A stretch of DNA of 64,000 nt, from positions 62,001-126,000 of the forward strand of contig CAWBAJ010000025.1 in assembly GCA_963786765.1 (NCBI GenBank). Reading direction: 5' to 3'. The stretch comes from DATKNA01 sp963786765 (GTDB lineage: Bacteria; Actinomycetota; Actinomycetes; Actinomycetales; Kineosporiaceae). Shown piece by piece: positions 42,273-51,761 of the stretch; position 1 is the stretch's first letter, and the number at the start of each line of letters is the position of its first letter. Under the pieces are notes generated by a model. That model was not told where the DNA came from. It searched no databases and saw only the letters and a list, made by a program, of their open reading frames with translations. The position numbers and the translations under genes were made by a program.

Positions 42273-45234
42273 CAGGCCTCCCCCACCAGGGCGAGGAACG
42301 CTTCCTCGAGCCCGCGCTGCGGTGTGATGCGGTCGACGGCGAGCCCGTCCGCGACCAGCACTCGCACGAGCTCGCTGCGGGGCGTCCCCACGAGCTTCAG
42401 CGTGATCCCGCCGGGATGGACCGCCACGTCCCGCGCGCCGTCCACGGACGCCGCCACCTTCGCGGCCCGCTCCGGCTGGTCGACATCCACCACCAGGGCC
42501 GTCGCGGAGCCCACGAGTTCCGTCACCTCGCCCTGCGCCACCAGCCGGCCCTGGTGCATGACGACCACGTGGTCGCAGGTCTGCTCCACCTCGGACAGCA
42601 GATGGCTGGAGATGACCACGGTGCGGCCGGTGCCGGCGTACCTGCCGAGGACCTCTCGCATCTCGCGGATCTGCGGGGGGTCGAGCCCGTTCGTCGGCTC
42701 GTCGAGCACGAGCAGGTCCGGCAGGCCGAGCATGGCCTGGGCGATCGCGAGGCGCTGCCGCATGCCCTGGCTGTACGTCTTGACCTTGCGGTGCACGTCG
42801 TTCCCGAGCCCGGCGATCTCGAGCGCCTCCTCGAGGTGGAGCTCTCGGCAGGCCGGCCGGTGGCGCCCCAGAACAGCCGCAGGTTCTCCAGCCCCGACAC
42901 GTGCGGCAGGAACCCGGGCCCCTCCACGAACGAGCCGACCCGCGAGAGCACCGGCGCCCCGGGCCGCACCGGATGCCCGAAGATCGTGATGCGGCCCTCC
43001 GTCGGCGCGATCAGTCCCATCAACATCCGCAGGGTCGTGGTCTTGCCGGCGCCGTTCGGCCCCAGCAGCCCGAGCACCCAGCCGTGCTCGACCCGGAACG
43101 ACACGTCGCTGACCGCGCGGAACCCGTCCGCGTACCGCTTCCCGAGCCCCTCGATGGCCAGCGGGACGCCGGCCAGCGCCGGGTCCGCCGGTCCGCCCCG
43201 GCGCCGGCGCGCGAGCACGACGAAGCCGCCCACGACCAGGGCCGTGACGACGACGAGAGCGACGGCCCACGGCAACAGTGGCGCCAGGCCCTCGCCACCC
43301 AGGACCGTCATGGGCACCACGGGGACGTCGACAGCGCCGCTCCCGGCCAGCGAGACGGTGTAGTACCGGGTGGCTGCGGGCAACGCGTACGCCTGGTCCG
43401 TCGTGGACACGACGAGCCGCAGCCGGTGGCCTGCGCCGACATCGCGCACGACCGCCGGCAGCGAGACCCGGACGTCGACGCCCTGCGGCGGCACGCCACT
43501 CAGCCGCATCGGGGTGACGAGCTGCTCGGGCAGGGTGGCCGAGCCGCCGGGAGCGACGTCGTACAGCTGGGCGAACAGGGTGGCGTCGTTGCCGCCGGCG
43601 ACCGTGTCCGCGACCGAGACGTGCAGGCTGACCTCCGGAGAGCCGACGATCCGGACCGTTTCCGGGACGGTGGCCGACTCGAAGACGGCGACCTGGTCGG
43701 GCAGCGCCGAGAGCCCGAGGCTGCTGCCCGCGCCCGTGGCGGCCGCGCCGCTGGTGCCCGCACCCCCGCCGATCGCACCCGCGGCGGCGCTGAGCGCGCC
43801 CAGCGCGGAGCCGAGCCCGGGCAGCGAGGTGACGGCGGCGGGGACGCCGCCGGCGGGGGCCACGACGAGCTGGCCCGGGCCCCCGATCCGGCTGCCCACG
43901 GCATCGCGGAGCGCGATCGCCCGCCGTTGCACGGGCGGCGAGCCCGCCATCCCCGGTACGTCGCCGCGCACTCGCACCTGGGGCGCCGGGTTGCTGTCGG
44001 CGCTGGAGATGGTGGCCGCGGGAACGGTCACCTCGAACCGGGTGTCCGCCGGGGAGCCGTCCTTCTTCAGGTAGTGGCCGAACCAGTCGCGGACGAGCTC
44101 GCGCAGCCGGTCGGTCTCGTCGAGGCCGCCGTCGTGGCCGCCGCCGTACCAGACCACCTTGACGGGGGTCCCGTTCGCGGCGATGCCGCGGGCGTTGGCG
44201 TCGCCCTCCGAGAGCGGGAACAGCGAGTCCGCCTCCCCCTGCACCAGGAGGGTCGGCGCAGTGATCCGGCCGAGGACCGTCGCCGGGCTGGAGGCCTCGA
44301 GCAGGCGCAGCCCCTCGGGGGTGGCCGCCCCCGTCGTCGCTGCGCGCACATACGCGTCGCAGATGTCCTTGGCGATGCGCCCCCCGCACGCGACCGACCC
44401 GGCTGTTCCGATCGATGTGGCGACGCCCGGCGAGGGCGGGACGGCCGGAGCCTGCCCGGCACCGGCGGCGGCGGAGGCGCTGGGCGCAGGGGCCGCACGC
44501 GACGACCCCGAGCCACCCGCCCCGAAGAAGAGGCCGGCCCAGGCCTTCTTGAACACGCCTGAACCCGCGGACGAGGGGCCGCTCACGAGCGCGGCCGGCG
44601 TCGAGGGCGGCGCGGCGGCAGCCGCCGGCGCGGCCGCGAACTGCGGGAAGAGGGCCTGGCGCAGGTCGTTCCAGGTGATCTGCGGCGCGATCGCGTCGAC
44701 GCGGCGGTCGTACCCGGCGAGCAGGAGGGCGAGCGCACCGCCGTAGGAGCCGCCCACCACGCCGACCCGCGGGTCGCCCGGACCGTCCTTGAGCACCTCC
44801 GGGCGCGAGGCCAGGAGGTCCAGCAGCTTGCGGGCGTCGGCGACCTCGAAGTCCGGCGCGTCGACGTGCACGAGGCCGCCGCTGGCACCGAAGCCGCGGG
44901 CGCTGTAGGCGAGGGCGACGTACCCCTCTTGGGCGAGCAGGCGGGCGTCCTCGTCGAGGTCGGCCTTGCTGCCCCCGAAGCCGTGAGCGAGCAGGACGGC
45001 GGGCGCGGGCGCGGCCGCCTCGGGCAGGTACAGGGTGGCGTCGAGGGTCACCGGTTCGGCACCGCCGCCCGGCCGGGGCTCGGGCACACCGGCGATCTTC
45101 AGCACCTCGGTGCGGACGGCGGGCTCCTGCCGGGAGACGGCCAGCGCCGTCCCGCCGGCGAGCACGAGGGCGACGGCGACGACGGACGCGGCGACAGCTC
45201 GGCGGGAGGCAAGGGCGCGCCTCGAGAGCCTCAC
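42272..45234 (-). pseudogene. Peptidase S15-like hydrolase fused to ABC ATPase, one frame shift
   Basis: GTG 45234 overlapping the YbaK stop. Order: signal-anchor helix (AVAASVVAVALVLAGGTALAV); S15/CocE-like alpha/beta-hydrolase with VLLAHGFGGSK, nucleophile VVGGSYGGALALLLAG, APTLLVQGEADSLFPL and GGGHDG; an X-Pro-dipeptidyl-type beta-sandwich; a second helix (LLPWAVALVVVTALVVGGFVVLARR); then an ABC ATPase with GPNGAGKTTTLRMLMGL. Near 42855 the frame shifts and the ATPase continues LEEALEIAGLGNDVHRKV, SQGMRQRLAIAQAMLG, LLVLDEPTNGLDPPQI to the stop. So the hydrolase would be extracellular and the ATPase cytosolic. One missing base restores a protein of about 988 residues. Confidence 0.82.
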
Positions 45235-45737
45235 TCGCGCGCGTCCGGCTCGGGATCCGTCACGTCGGCCACCTGGGCATGCAGAGCGGCGACGGCGCTG
45301 TCGGCGTCCACGGCAACGGCGACGCCGGGGGCACCGGCGCCGACCGTGACCCGGCGCCCGCGCAGGCGCTCGTCCGCCACAACCGGCCAAGCGGTGGTGG
45401 CACCGAACGGGGTGATCGTGCCGCGCCGGTAGCCCGTGACCGCGAACGCGGTGTCGGCGTCGGGCATCGACAGGCGCTGGACGCCGAGCAGGGCACGCAG
45501 TTTCGGCCAGGCGATCGTCCGGTCGCCCGGCACGAGGACGAACAGGAAGTCTCCCGCTCCGCGCCGCACGACGATCGTCTTGACCACGTCAGCGGGCTGG
45601 ACACCGCGCGCCTCGGCGGCCTCCGCGAGGCTCCCCACCCGGCCGTGCCGCAGGACCTCATGGGGCAGTCCCAGCTCGGCGAGCGCACGCAGGGCCGCCT
45701 CCTCGCCGGGGAGCGCATCCCCGCTCGTGCCGGTCAC
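45231..45737 (-). CDS. YbaK/ProX-type aminoacyl-tRNA deacylase
   Basis: A 168-aa trans-editing enzyme that would hydrolyse Cys- or Ala-tRNA(Pro). AGGAGGCGGCG precedes GTG 45737. Family landmarks: VQPADVVKTIVVRRGAGDFLFVLVPGDRTI with the essential Lys (VVKT), TGYRRGTITPFG and the closing VGAGAPGVAVAVDADS. It is translationally coupled with the hydrolase-ABC gene. Confidence 0.88.
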   Translation of the reverse strand: MTGTSGDALPGEEAALRALAELGLPHEVLRHGRVGSLAEAAEARGVQPADVVKTIVVRRGAGDFLFVLVPGDRTIAWPKLRALLGVQRLSMPDADTAFAVTGYRRGTITPFGATTAWPVVADERLRGRRVTVGAGAPGVAVAVDADSAVAALHAQVADVTDPEPDARE

Positions 45738-45863
45738 CGCCGCCTCCTGTTCACGTTCGACGTCGGGTGCGCGCCCCGGGCCCCGTGCGGGCGGGCACGG
45801 GCTCAGTCTGACCTGCCGCCCGGCGCCACCGCTCTCCGGGAGGCCGATCGGGCGGCGCCGACC

Positions 45864-45869
45864 TACCGT
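45864..45869 (+). promoter_or_regulatory. Probable -10 box of the YihY gene
   Basis: TACCGT, six bases (CGAGAC) before the ATG; leaderless arrangement. Confidence 0.45.
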
Positions 45870-45875
45870 CGAGAC

Positions 45876-46826
45876 ATGCGGGACGTCGTGAGCAGCCGGC
45901 CCCTGCCCGCGCACCCCCGCCCCGTCGCCCCTGTCTCGCGGTCCATTCGGGCTCGAGCGCTGGCCCGCCGGCTCGGCGCCGAGACCCGCGCCCTGCTGCG
46001 GGGCCACGACCTCTCGCTCGCCTCCGCCGGCGCGGCGCTCTACGCGGCGCTCACCGTGGTGCCTTCGGTGCTCGTCGCGGTCAGCCTCGCCCAGGTCGTC
46101 CTCGGGCGCGACGCCCTGCAGCGCTACGGCGGGGCGCTCGCCGACGCGCTGCCGGGCGCGATCGGCGCGAACGCGGCCGCCCACCGTGTGGTCGACGCCG
46201 GCACGGCGCTCGGACCGCTCGGCGTCGTGCTGGCCATCGGGATGGCCACCGCCTACGGCGAGGGCATCAGCCGCGCCCTCGCGCGCTTCGCCCCCGTGGA
46301 CGGCGACGCCGCCACGCCACGGCTGCTCGTGCGGGTCGCGACGCTGCCGCTGCTGGGCCTCGCTCCGCTGCTGCTGGCCGGCCTGCTGCTGGCGGCGCCC
46401 TGGCTCGGGCGGACGGCGAACGCCTCCGGCGCGGGAATCGCGCTCGCGTCCTACGTGTCCCTGACGCTGATCTGGGTGCTCACCTGGCTGCCCCTGACGT
46501 GGACGTTCCGCGTGGTGGGGCCCGGACGGCTCCCGTGGCGCACCGCCTTCGCCGGCGCGGTGGTGACCGGTGCCTTCGTCAGTGGCTTCCTGCAGGGGTT
46601 CCTGCTGTTCTGCTCGCTGCCGATCGACCTCGCCCGTCCTTTCGGCGGGCTGCCCGGCGTCGGCGTCGCCTGCGCGCTGCTGCTGTGGCTGTGGGTCCTG
46701 CACGCCGTGGTGCTCGTCGGCTATGCATTCACCTGGGCGTTGCACGCGGTGCTGCGCGGCGAGGATCTGCAGCGCCTCGTTCTCGACCCCACCCCTTCGG
46801 ACGCCGTACCCGCCGGGAGACAATGA
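45876..46826 (+). CDS. YihY/UPF0761-family membrane protein
   Basis: A 316-aa protein with about six helices. After a basic N-terminus, LASAGAALYAALTVVPSVLVAVSLAQVVLG, VLAIGMATAYGEGISRALARF and LLGLAPLLLAGLLLAAPWLG follow, then FAGAVVTGAFVSGFLQGFLLFC. This is the pattern of the YihY family (once misnamed RNase BN), of unknown function. The stop overlaps the MFS start (ATGA), an operon with the transporter. Confidence 0.8.
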   Translation: MRDVVSSRPLPAHPRPVAPVSRSIRARALARRLGAETRALLRGHDLSLASAGAALYAALTVVPSVLVAVSLAQVVLGRDALQRYGGALADALPGAIGANAAAHRVVDAGTALGPLGVVLAIGMATAYGEGISRALARFAPVDGDAATPRLLVRVATLPLLGLAPLLLAGLLLAAPWLGRTANASGAGIALASYVSLTLIWVLTWLPLTWTFRVVGPGRLPWRTAFAGAVVTGAFVSGFLQGFLLFCSLPIDLARPFGGLPGVGVACALLLWLWVLHAVVLVGYAFTWALHAVLRGEDLQRLVLDPTPSDAVPAGRQ

Positions 46827-48191
46827 AGCGCGTGCCCGCTCCCGACAGCTCCGCACCCGCCGAGACCACCGAGACCGCCGAGAGCGCGGCGGAGAGTCCA
46901 GCCGCAGCCGGCCTCGACGTCGCCGACCGGATCGCGACCCGCCGTACCCGCGCCGGCCGTCTCGCCCGCGGCACCGTCATCGACCTGTCCCCGCTGCGCC
47001 ACGCCGACTTCCGCCGGCTCTGGACCGGGAACTCGGTCGCGTTCATCGGCTTCGCCGTCACCGCCGTCGCCGTCCCGGTGCAGGTCTACGACATCACGGG
47101 CTCCTCGTTCTGGGTCGGGCTGCTGGGCGCGGTGGGCTTCCTGCCGCTCGTCGTGTTCGGGTTGTGGGGCGGGGCGATCGCGGACGCCGCCGACCGCCGG
47201 GTGCTGCTCATCGGGTCGTCGCTCGTGCTGTGGGGCTGCACGCTCGCGCTGCTCCTGCAGGCACTGGCCGGGCTGCGGAGCCTGGCGCTGCTGCTCGTGC
47301 TCGTCGCCGTCCAGTCCGGCGCGTTCGCGGTGGCCTCGTCCACGCGCGGCGCGGTCGTGCCCCGCGTGCTGCCGGCGTCCGAGGTCGCCTCGGCCAACAC
47401 GCTGAACTTCACCGCCAGCACCCTCGCGTCGGCCGCGGGGCCGCTGCTTGCGGGTGCCATCGTCGGGCGCGGCTGGTTCGCCGTGGCGTACGGGCTGGAC
47501 GCCGCGCTGTTCACGCTCGCGCTCTACGCCGCGTTGCGGCTGCCGGCGCTGCCCCCGCTGACCGGGGGCGAGACGCCGGCGCAGCGGCAGGTGCCGGGGT
47601 TGCGGTCCGTCGTGGAGGGCCTCGCGTTCATCTCGAAGAACCCGGTGCTCCTGCTGTCGTTCGCGGTCGACATCGCCGCGATGTTCTTCGCGATGCCGCG
47701 CGCCCTGTTCCCGCAGGCCGCGGCGGAGCGGTTCGGCGGCGGCGTCGGCTGGCTGTTCGCCTCGATCGCGATCGGGTCGTCCCTGGCCGGTCTGTCGTCG
47801 GGCTGGATCCGGCGGGTGCGCCACCAGGGCGTCGCGCTGGTGGTGGCCGTGCTCGTGTGGGGTGCCGCGGTGGCCGTGTCCGGGCTGGCGACGAACCTCG
47901 CCGCGGCCGTCGCGCTCCTCGCCGTCGCAGGTGCCGCCGACCTCGTGTCCGCGGTGTACCGGCAGACGATCCTGCAGACGTACGCGCCGGACGAGCTGCG
48001 CGGGCGGCTGCAGGGGGTGTTCGTCGTCGTCGTGGCCGGTGGGCCGCGGCTCGGCGACCTCCGCGCGGGTGCGACCGCCGCGGCCTACGGGTTGACCGCC
48101 TCGTGGGTCGGCGGAGGGATCGCCTGCGTGATCGTGCGTCCTGCCCGCCCTGTTCGTCCCCGCCCTGCGGCACTACACGTCCCGCACCTGA
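46823..48191 (+). CDS. Major facilitator superfamily transporter, frame shift near 48140
   Basis: About 455 residues with 12 predicted helices. A long Ala/Glu/Thr-rich cytosolic N-terminus precedes LRHADFRRLWTGNSVAFIGFAVTAVAVPVQVYDITGS, FGLWGGAIADAADRRVLLIGSSL (MFS loop A-like), AGAADLVSAVYRQTILQTYAPDELRGRLQGVF. This is the DHA1-like/enterobactin-exporter-type group often called MFS_3. Near 48140 one extra base moves the last 17 residues out of frame; skipped, the end reads LFVPALRHYTSRT and stops at 48191. As written the frame runs on to 48268. Substrate unknown. Confidence 0.85.
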
Positions 48192-48264
48192 CCGTCCTCG
48201 CCGCCACGCGCAGTCCGGACGGGGCGGACTGGCGTCCGGGGCCTCCGGCGAGCATGGTGAGGCC

Positions 48265-48954
48265 GTGACGACGGGGACGACCGGAACCGAGACGGACCGC
48301 CCTGAGCGGCCGGGGGCCCAGGAGTGGGTGCCGGAGGGCGCCGACGTCGAGGCGCTGCGCGAGGCCGCGCCGCGGTGCCGCGGATGCGAGCTGTGGGAGC
48401 CCGCCACGCAGGTGGTGTTCTCCGCCGGCGACGTGCACGCGAAGGTCGTGCTCGTCGGCGAGCAGCCCGGGGACGTCGAGGACCGGGAGGGGATCCCGTT
48501 CGTCGGGCCCGCCGGGAGGTTGCTGCAGCGGGCGCTCGACGAGGCCGGCGTCGACCGGGGCAGTGTCTACGTGACGAACGCCGTCAAGCACTTCCGCTTC
48601 ACCCCGCGCGGCAACCGCCGCATCCACGCGACCCCGGAGCTCGCGCACATCGTGGCGTGCAAGCCGTGGCTCGTCGCCGAGATGCGGGCGGTCCACCCCG
48701 AGGTGGTCGTCGTGCTCGGCGCGACCGCCGCCAAGGCGCTGCTCGGCAACGACTTCCGGGTGACGAAGCACCGCGGCGAAGTGATCCGGCGCGAGACGAG
48801 CATCGGCACGACCGCGTTCGTCCCGACGGTGCATCCCTCGAGCGTGCTGCGCGCGCCCGACGACCAGCGCGAGGAGGCGTACGGCTCGCTCGTCGCCGAC
48901 CTGCGCGTGGTCCAGGGTCTGCTGGAGAGCCTGCCGGGCGGGCAGGACGCGTGA
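48265..48954 (+). CDS. udgX: UdgX-type uracil-DNA glycosylase
   Basis: A 229-aa enzyme of the UdgX group, which excises uracil and stays covalently bound to the site through a His. Motif A VGEQPGDVEDREGIPFVGPAGRLL (GEQPGD at 65-70), motif 2 NAVKHFRF, the special loop NRRIH with His121 in the position of the covalent His, and the closing TVHPSSVLR (H-P-S). GTG start after a short spacer. It overlaps the DoxX gene (GTGA). Confidence 0.92.
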   Translation: MTTGTTGTETDRPERPGAQEWVPEGADVEALREAAPRCRGCELWEPATQVVFSAGDVHAKVVLVGEQPGDVEDREGIPFVGPAGRLLQRALDEAGVDRGSVYVTNAVKHFRFTPRGNRRIHATPELAHIVACKPWLVAEMRAVHPEVVVVLGATAAKALLGNDFRVTKHRGEVIRRETSIGTTAFVPTVHPSSVLRAPDDQREEAYGSLVADLRVVQGLLESLPGGQDA

Positions 48955-49325
48955 ACGCCGTCCTGTGGCTCCTGCAGATCGTGCTCGCGCTGGTGTTCCT
49001 CGCGCTCGGCCTGCTCATGCTGACGCGTTCGCGGGAGCGCCTGCTGCGCGTCGCCGGCTGGGTCGAGGACTTCCCCCAGTGGGTCGTCACGGCGATCGGG
49101 GTGCTCGAACTGCTCGGCGCCGTCGGGCTGGTGCTGCCCGGCGTGCTCGGTGCCGCCGGCGTCCTGGTGCCCGTCGCCGCGCTGGGTTTGATCGTGCTGC
49201 TCGTCGGCGCGATCACCACGCACCTGCTGCGCGGCGAGCAGGACAAGGTGGGCGTGCCCGTCGCGCTGCTGATCGCCGCCGCCGTCGTCGCCGCAGGCCG
49301 GCTGTCGGCCTGGCCCCTGCCCTAG
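48951..49325 (+). CDS. DoxX-like membrane protein
   Basis: A 124-aa protein with four helices (LWLLQIVLALVFLALGLLMLT, FPQWVVTAIGVLELLGAVGLVLP, LVPVAALGLIVLLVGAITTHLL, VALLIAAAVVAAGRLSA). The pattern and length fit the DoxX/DoxD-like family. The GTG overlaps the udgX stop. Function unknown. Confidence 0.8.
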   Translation: MNAVLWLLQIVLALVFLALGLLMLTRSRERLLRVAGWVEDFPQWVVTAIGVLELLGAVGLVLPGVLGAAGVLVPVAALGLIVLLVGAITTHLLRGEQDKVGVPVALLIAAAVVAAGRLSAWPLP

Positions 49326-50712
49326 CCGGGCACGCCCTCGGGCATCCCCTGGCCGATCGGGTCCCGGCCGACCGAATCCCCGCCGATCGGATCCCCGCCG
49401 ATCGGATCGTGGCCGACCGGGTCCCGGCCGATCGGATCCGTCCGGCGCCCGGCCCGGCGGCGGCGCTTGTCCAGCGCGGCCTGCTCGTCGGCCGCCGAGG
49501 CCGCCTCCACCACGGACGCGAGGGGCGGGACGCAGGCCCAGCCCAGGGACGCCGACAGCGGCACGCCGTCCGTCGCCCCACGCCGCGCGGTGGCGGCGCG
49601 GACGGCACGCAGCAGAGCCTCGCCGTCGACGTCCTCGCCCTCGACGAGCACGCCGAACTCGTCGCCGCCGAGCCGGGCGACGACGGCAGCCGCGGGCACG
49701 GTCTCGACGAGGACCTCGGCGAACGCCCGGATGAGGGCGTCCCCGGCGTCATGGCCGTAGGTGTCGTTGGCGTACTTGAGGCCGTCCAGGTCCGCCATGA
49801 CCACACCGACGCGCAGGGAGGGGTCCTCCTGGAGCCGCTGCTCGGCGTCGGCCACGGCACGCTCCCACCGCCGCCGGTTGCCGAGCCCGGTCATCGGGTC
49901 CGAGATCGCCTCCAGCGACGCCGTCTCGAATGCGGCCCCGAGGGACCGCGTCTGCTGGACGTGCACGACGCGATCGTGCCCCAGCATGCGCACGAGCAGG
50001 ACGGGCGCGGCGACCAGGGCCACGGCGACCACCGCCGGCGCGTTCCCCGCGCCGAACACGATCATGATCCCGATGACGCCCATCAGGGCGTCGACCCGGA
50101 AGGTCCACCACAGCGGGCCGACGAGGACGAGCGTGCTCACCCCGATGCTGGCCATCCGCGCGGCCGCGACGAGGGCGTCGAGGGCGAACTGCGGCGACCG
50201 TCCCGAGCGCCAGCCAGCGCCAGTCGCCGACGCCGGGCGCGGTGACTCCCGCGCCGACGAGAACGGCGACCGGGCCGAGGCTGTGCCACGCGGGCAGCAC
50301 CCGAACTGCCCAGTCGTAGCCCCGGCTGCCGGACGGCGGCGTGTCGTGGCCGCCCACCAGCACGGCGACGAGCACGCCCAGCGGCACGAGCCAGGGGGAC
50401 CCGACGACGAGGAGCGCGACGAGGACGGGCTGGGTCGGGACCATGCTGCCGGCGCTCGCCGTGAACTCGACGCGGTACGCGACCACGTAGAGGGCGACGA
50501 GGGCTCCCAGGTGGGCAAGCCGGCCCGCACCGGGAGTGGCGGCGTGGGCCGCGAGGGCGACGGCGAGCACGATGAACGTGACCGCGAGCGCGTAGGCGGC
50601 TCACCGCCGCGACGCGGGTAGGCCGGGCGGCACCCTCGCCCACGGCCGCGTCGTCGTGCCAGGCGCCCAGAGCGGCTTCCAGCGCGACGTCGGCCGTGTC
50701 AGGCGCGCTCAC
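49322..50712 (-). pseudogene. GGDEF diguanylate cyclase with membrane domain, two frame shifts
   Basis: GTG 50712 (MSAPDTADVALEAALGAWHDD). The frame shifts near 50608 to give AYALAVTFIVLAVALAAHAATPG and several more helices, and again near 50195 to give FALDALVAAARMASIGVSTL, VGPLWWTFRVDALMGVIGIMIVFGAG and the cytosolic GGDEF domain: SDPMTGLGNRRRWERAV, MADLDGLKYANDTYGHDAGD, ARLGGDEFGVLVEG. The GGDEF catalytic loop is intact; the RxxD inhibitory site is absent (AAAVVAR). The C-terminus is a repetitive DPIGG/DPIGR tail. The product would make c-di-GMP, the ligand of the RsiG-like protein at 16.5 kb. Confidence 0.8.
49351..49440. repeat. 15-bp tandem repeat coding for the DPIGG tail
   Basis: Six units of about 15 bases of the type (G/C)(G/C)CCGATCGG(A/G)TCC encode (DPIGR/DPVGH/DPIGG/DSVGR) at the C-terminus of the GGDEF protein. 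Confidence 0.85.
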
Positions 50713-50989
50713 GGCGCCACGTGCAGATCGACACGTGCAGATGGACAAGCATTGTCATGACGGCCTTCCTGGGCCGGGGAGTCCCGCTTCCGGAACGGTC
50801 GGCAGACGGATCAGGGGTTGAGCAGGGGACGCAGGGAGCGCGGGAAGGACCCGCGTCCGGAGCATCCGCCTGCGTCCGTTCGGGGACGCGTTCCTCCACG
50901 CGGATGGATATGAGGTCACGGCATGGAGTTATTCGGTAGCAGGACGTGAACATGGCTGACAAGGTCCAGAACGATCACCGGGAGCTGGA
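50713..50989. other. Intergenic region with a short duplication and a hairpin
   Basis: 277 bases between the divergent GGDEF and secreted-protein genes. CACGTGCAGATCGA (50718-50731) is repeated as CACGTGCAGATGGA (50732-50745). GGACGC...GCGTCC with inner GCGGG/CCCGC at about 50829-50859 may fold. No gene could be supported; the short open frames have no family similarity. Confidence 0.4.
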
Positions 50990-51663
50990 ATGGATTCCAC
51001 ACGTCTCGCCCGCCGCGGCTTCGCGGCCATCGCCGCACTCGCCGGCAATCGCGGTCGTCGTACCCGCCACGTCCGCCCAGGCCGACACCGTCGTCGCGTC
51101 GACGGCGTCGACGGCGCCGACCTCACCGGCGACGGCACCGGTCACCGCCGGAGGGTGCGGCACCAGGACCACGACCCAGGCTCTCGCCCAGTTCGGCGAC
51201 CTGAACGACTACTTCCCCATCGTCGGCGGGACGTTCGAGTCCGGTGACCTGTCGCACTTCCTCGTCAGCGGCGGTCCCTTCATCGCGCACGAGAACGAGC
51301 CGTGGCGCGTGCTCGGGCTACGAGGACACGCGATCCGTCGCGCTGCCCGCCGGCGCCACCCTCAGGGCCACCTTCTGCGTGCAGATCGGCGAGGACTCCA
51401 TGCGCCTCTTCGCGAAGTCCCCGAGCAGTTCGCTCGGGCTCGCTGAACATCCGGACCACGGTCGGCCACCGCGTACGGCAGCGCGTACACGTCGACGACC
51501 CTCGGCGCCTCAGTACGCCGCCTGGGGCCTCAGCCCGCGGATCCCGCTCAGCAACGTCTCCGGCCAGGACGGCAAGCAGTACGTGACGCTGAGCATCACG
51601 AACACGGGCACGGGCACCTGGCTGGTGGACGACATCCTGGTGGACCCGTGGCGGACCCGGTGA
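50990..51663 (+). pseudogene. Secreted protein of unknown function, several frame shifts
   Basis: ATG 50990 starts a signal peptide MDSTRLARRGFAAIAALAG; the next frame supplies IAVVVPATSAQADTVV and TTTQALAQFGDLNDYFPIVG plus GTFESGDLSHFLVSGGPF; a third gives YEDTRSVALPAGATLRATFC, IGEDSMRLFAKSPSSSLGL and, after another slip, SPRIPLSNVSGQDGKQYVTL to TGTWLVDDILVDPWRTR. The whole matches a pattern I know from secreted actinobacterial proteins that combine a FESG..W-type carbohydrate-binding-like opening with a closing TWLVDDVLVDPW, of unknown role. Shifts near 51045, 51315 and 51440-51520 are needed. Confidence 0.6.
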
Positions 51664-51670
51664 CGGCGGT

Positions 51671-51730
51671 CACCTGATCCATCACCTGATCCACCACCTC
51701 ATCCACCACCTCATCCACCACCTCATCCCC
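51671..51730. repeat. Tandem CACCTCATCCAC repeat
   Basis: Five copies of a 12-bp unit (CACCTGATCCAT, CACCTGATCCAC, CACCTCATCCAC, CACCTCATCCAC, CACCTCATCCCC) fill the gap between the secreted-protein gene and the oxidoreductase gene. Confidence 0.85.
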
Positions 51731-51761
51731 GTGAGCCCGGACCTGTGCCACGATCCGCGGC

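Noticed and set aside
50721..50939. A 72-codon gene upstream of the secreted-protein gene
   Set aside because: No ribosome site, no hydrophobic or family pattern, and it includes the short duplication.
51671..51730. Structured RNA in the CACCTCATCCAC repeat
   Set aside because: The tandem units have no internal symmetry.
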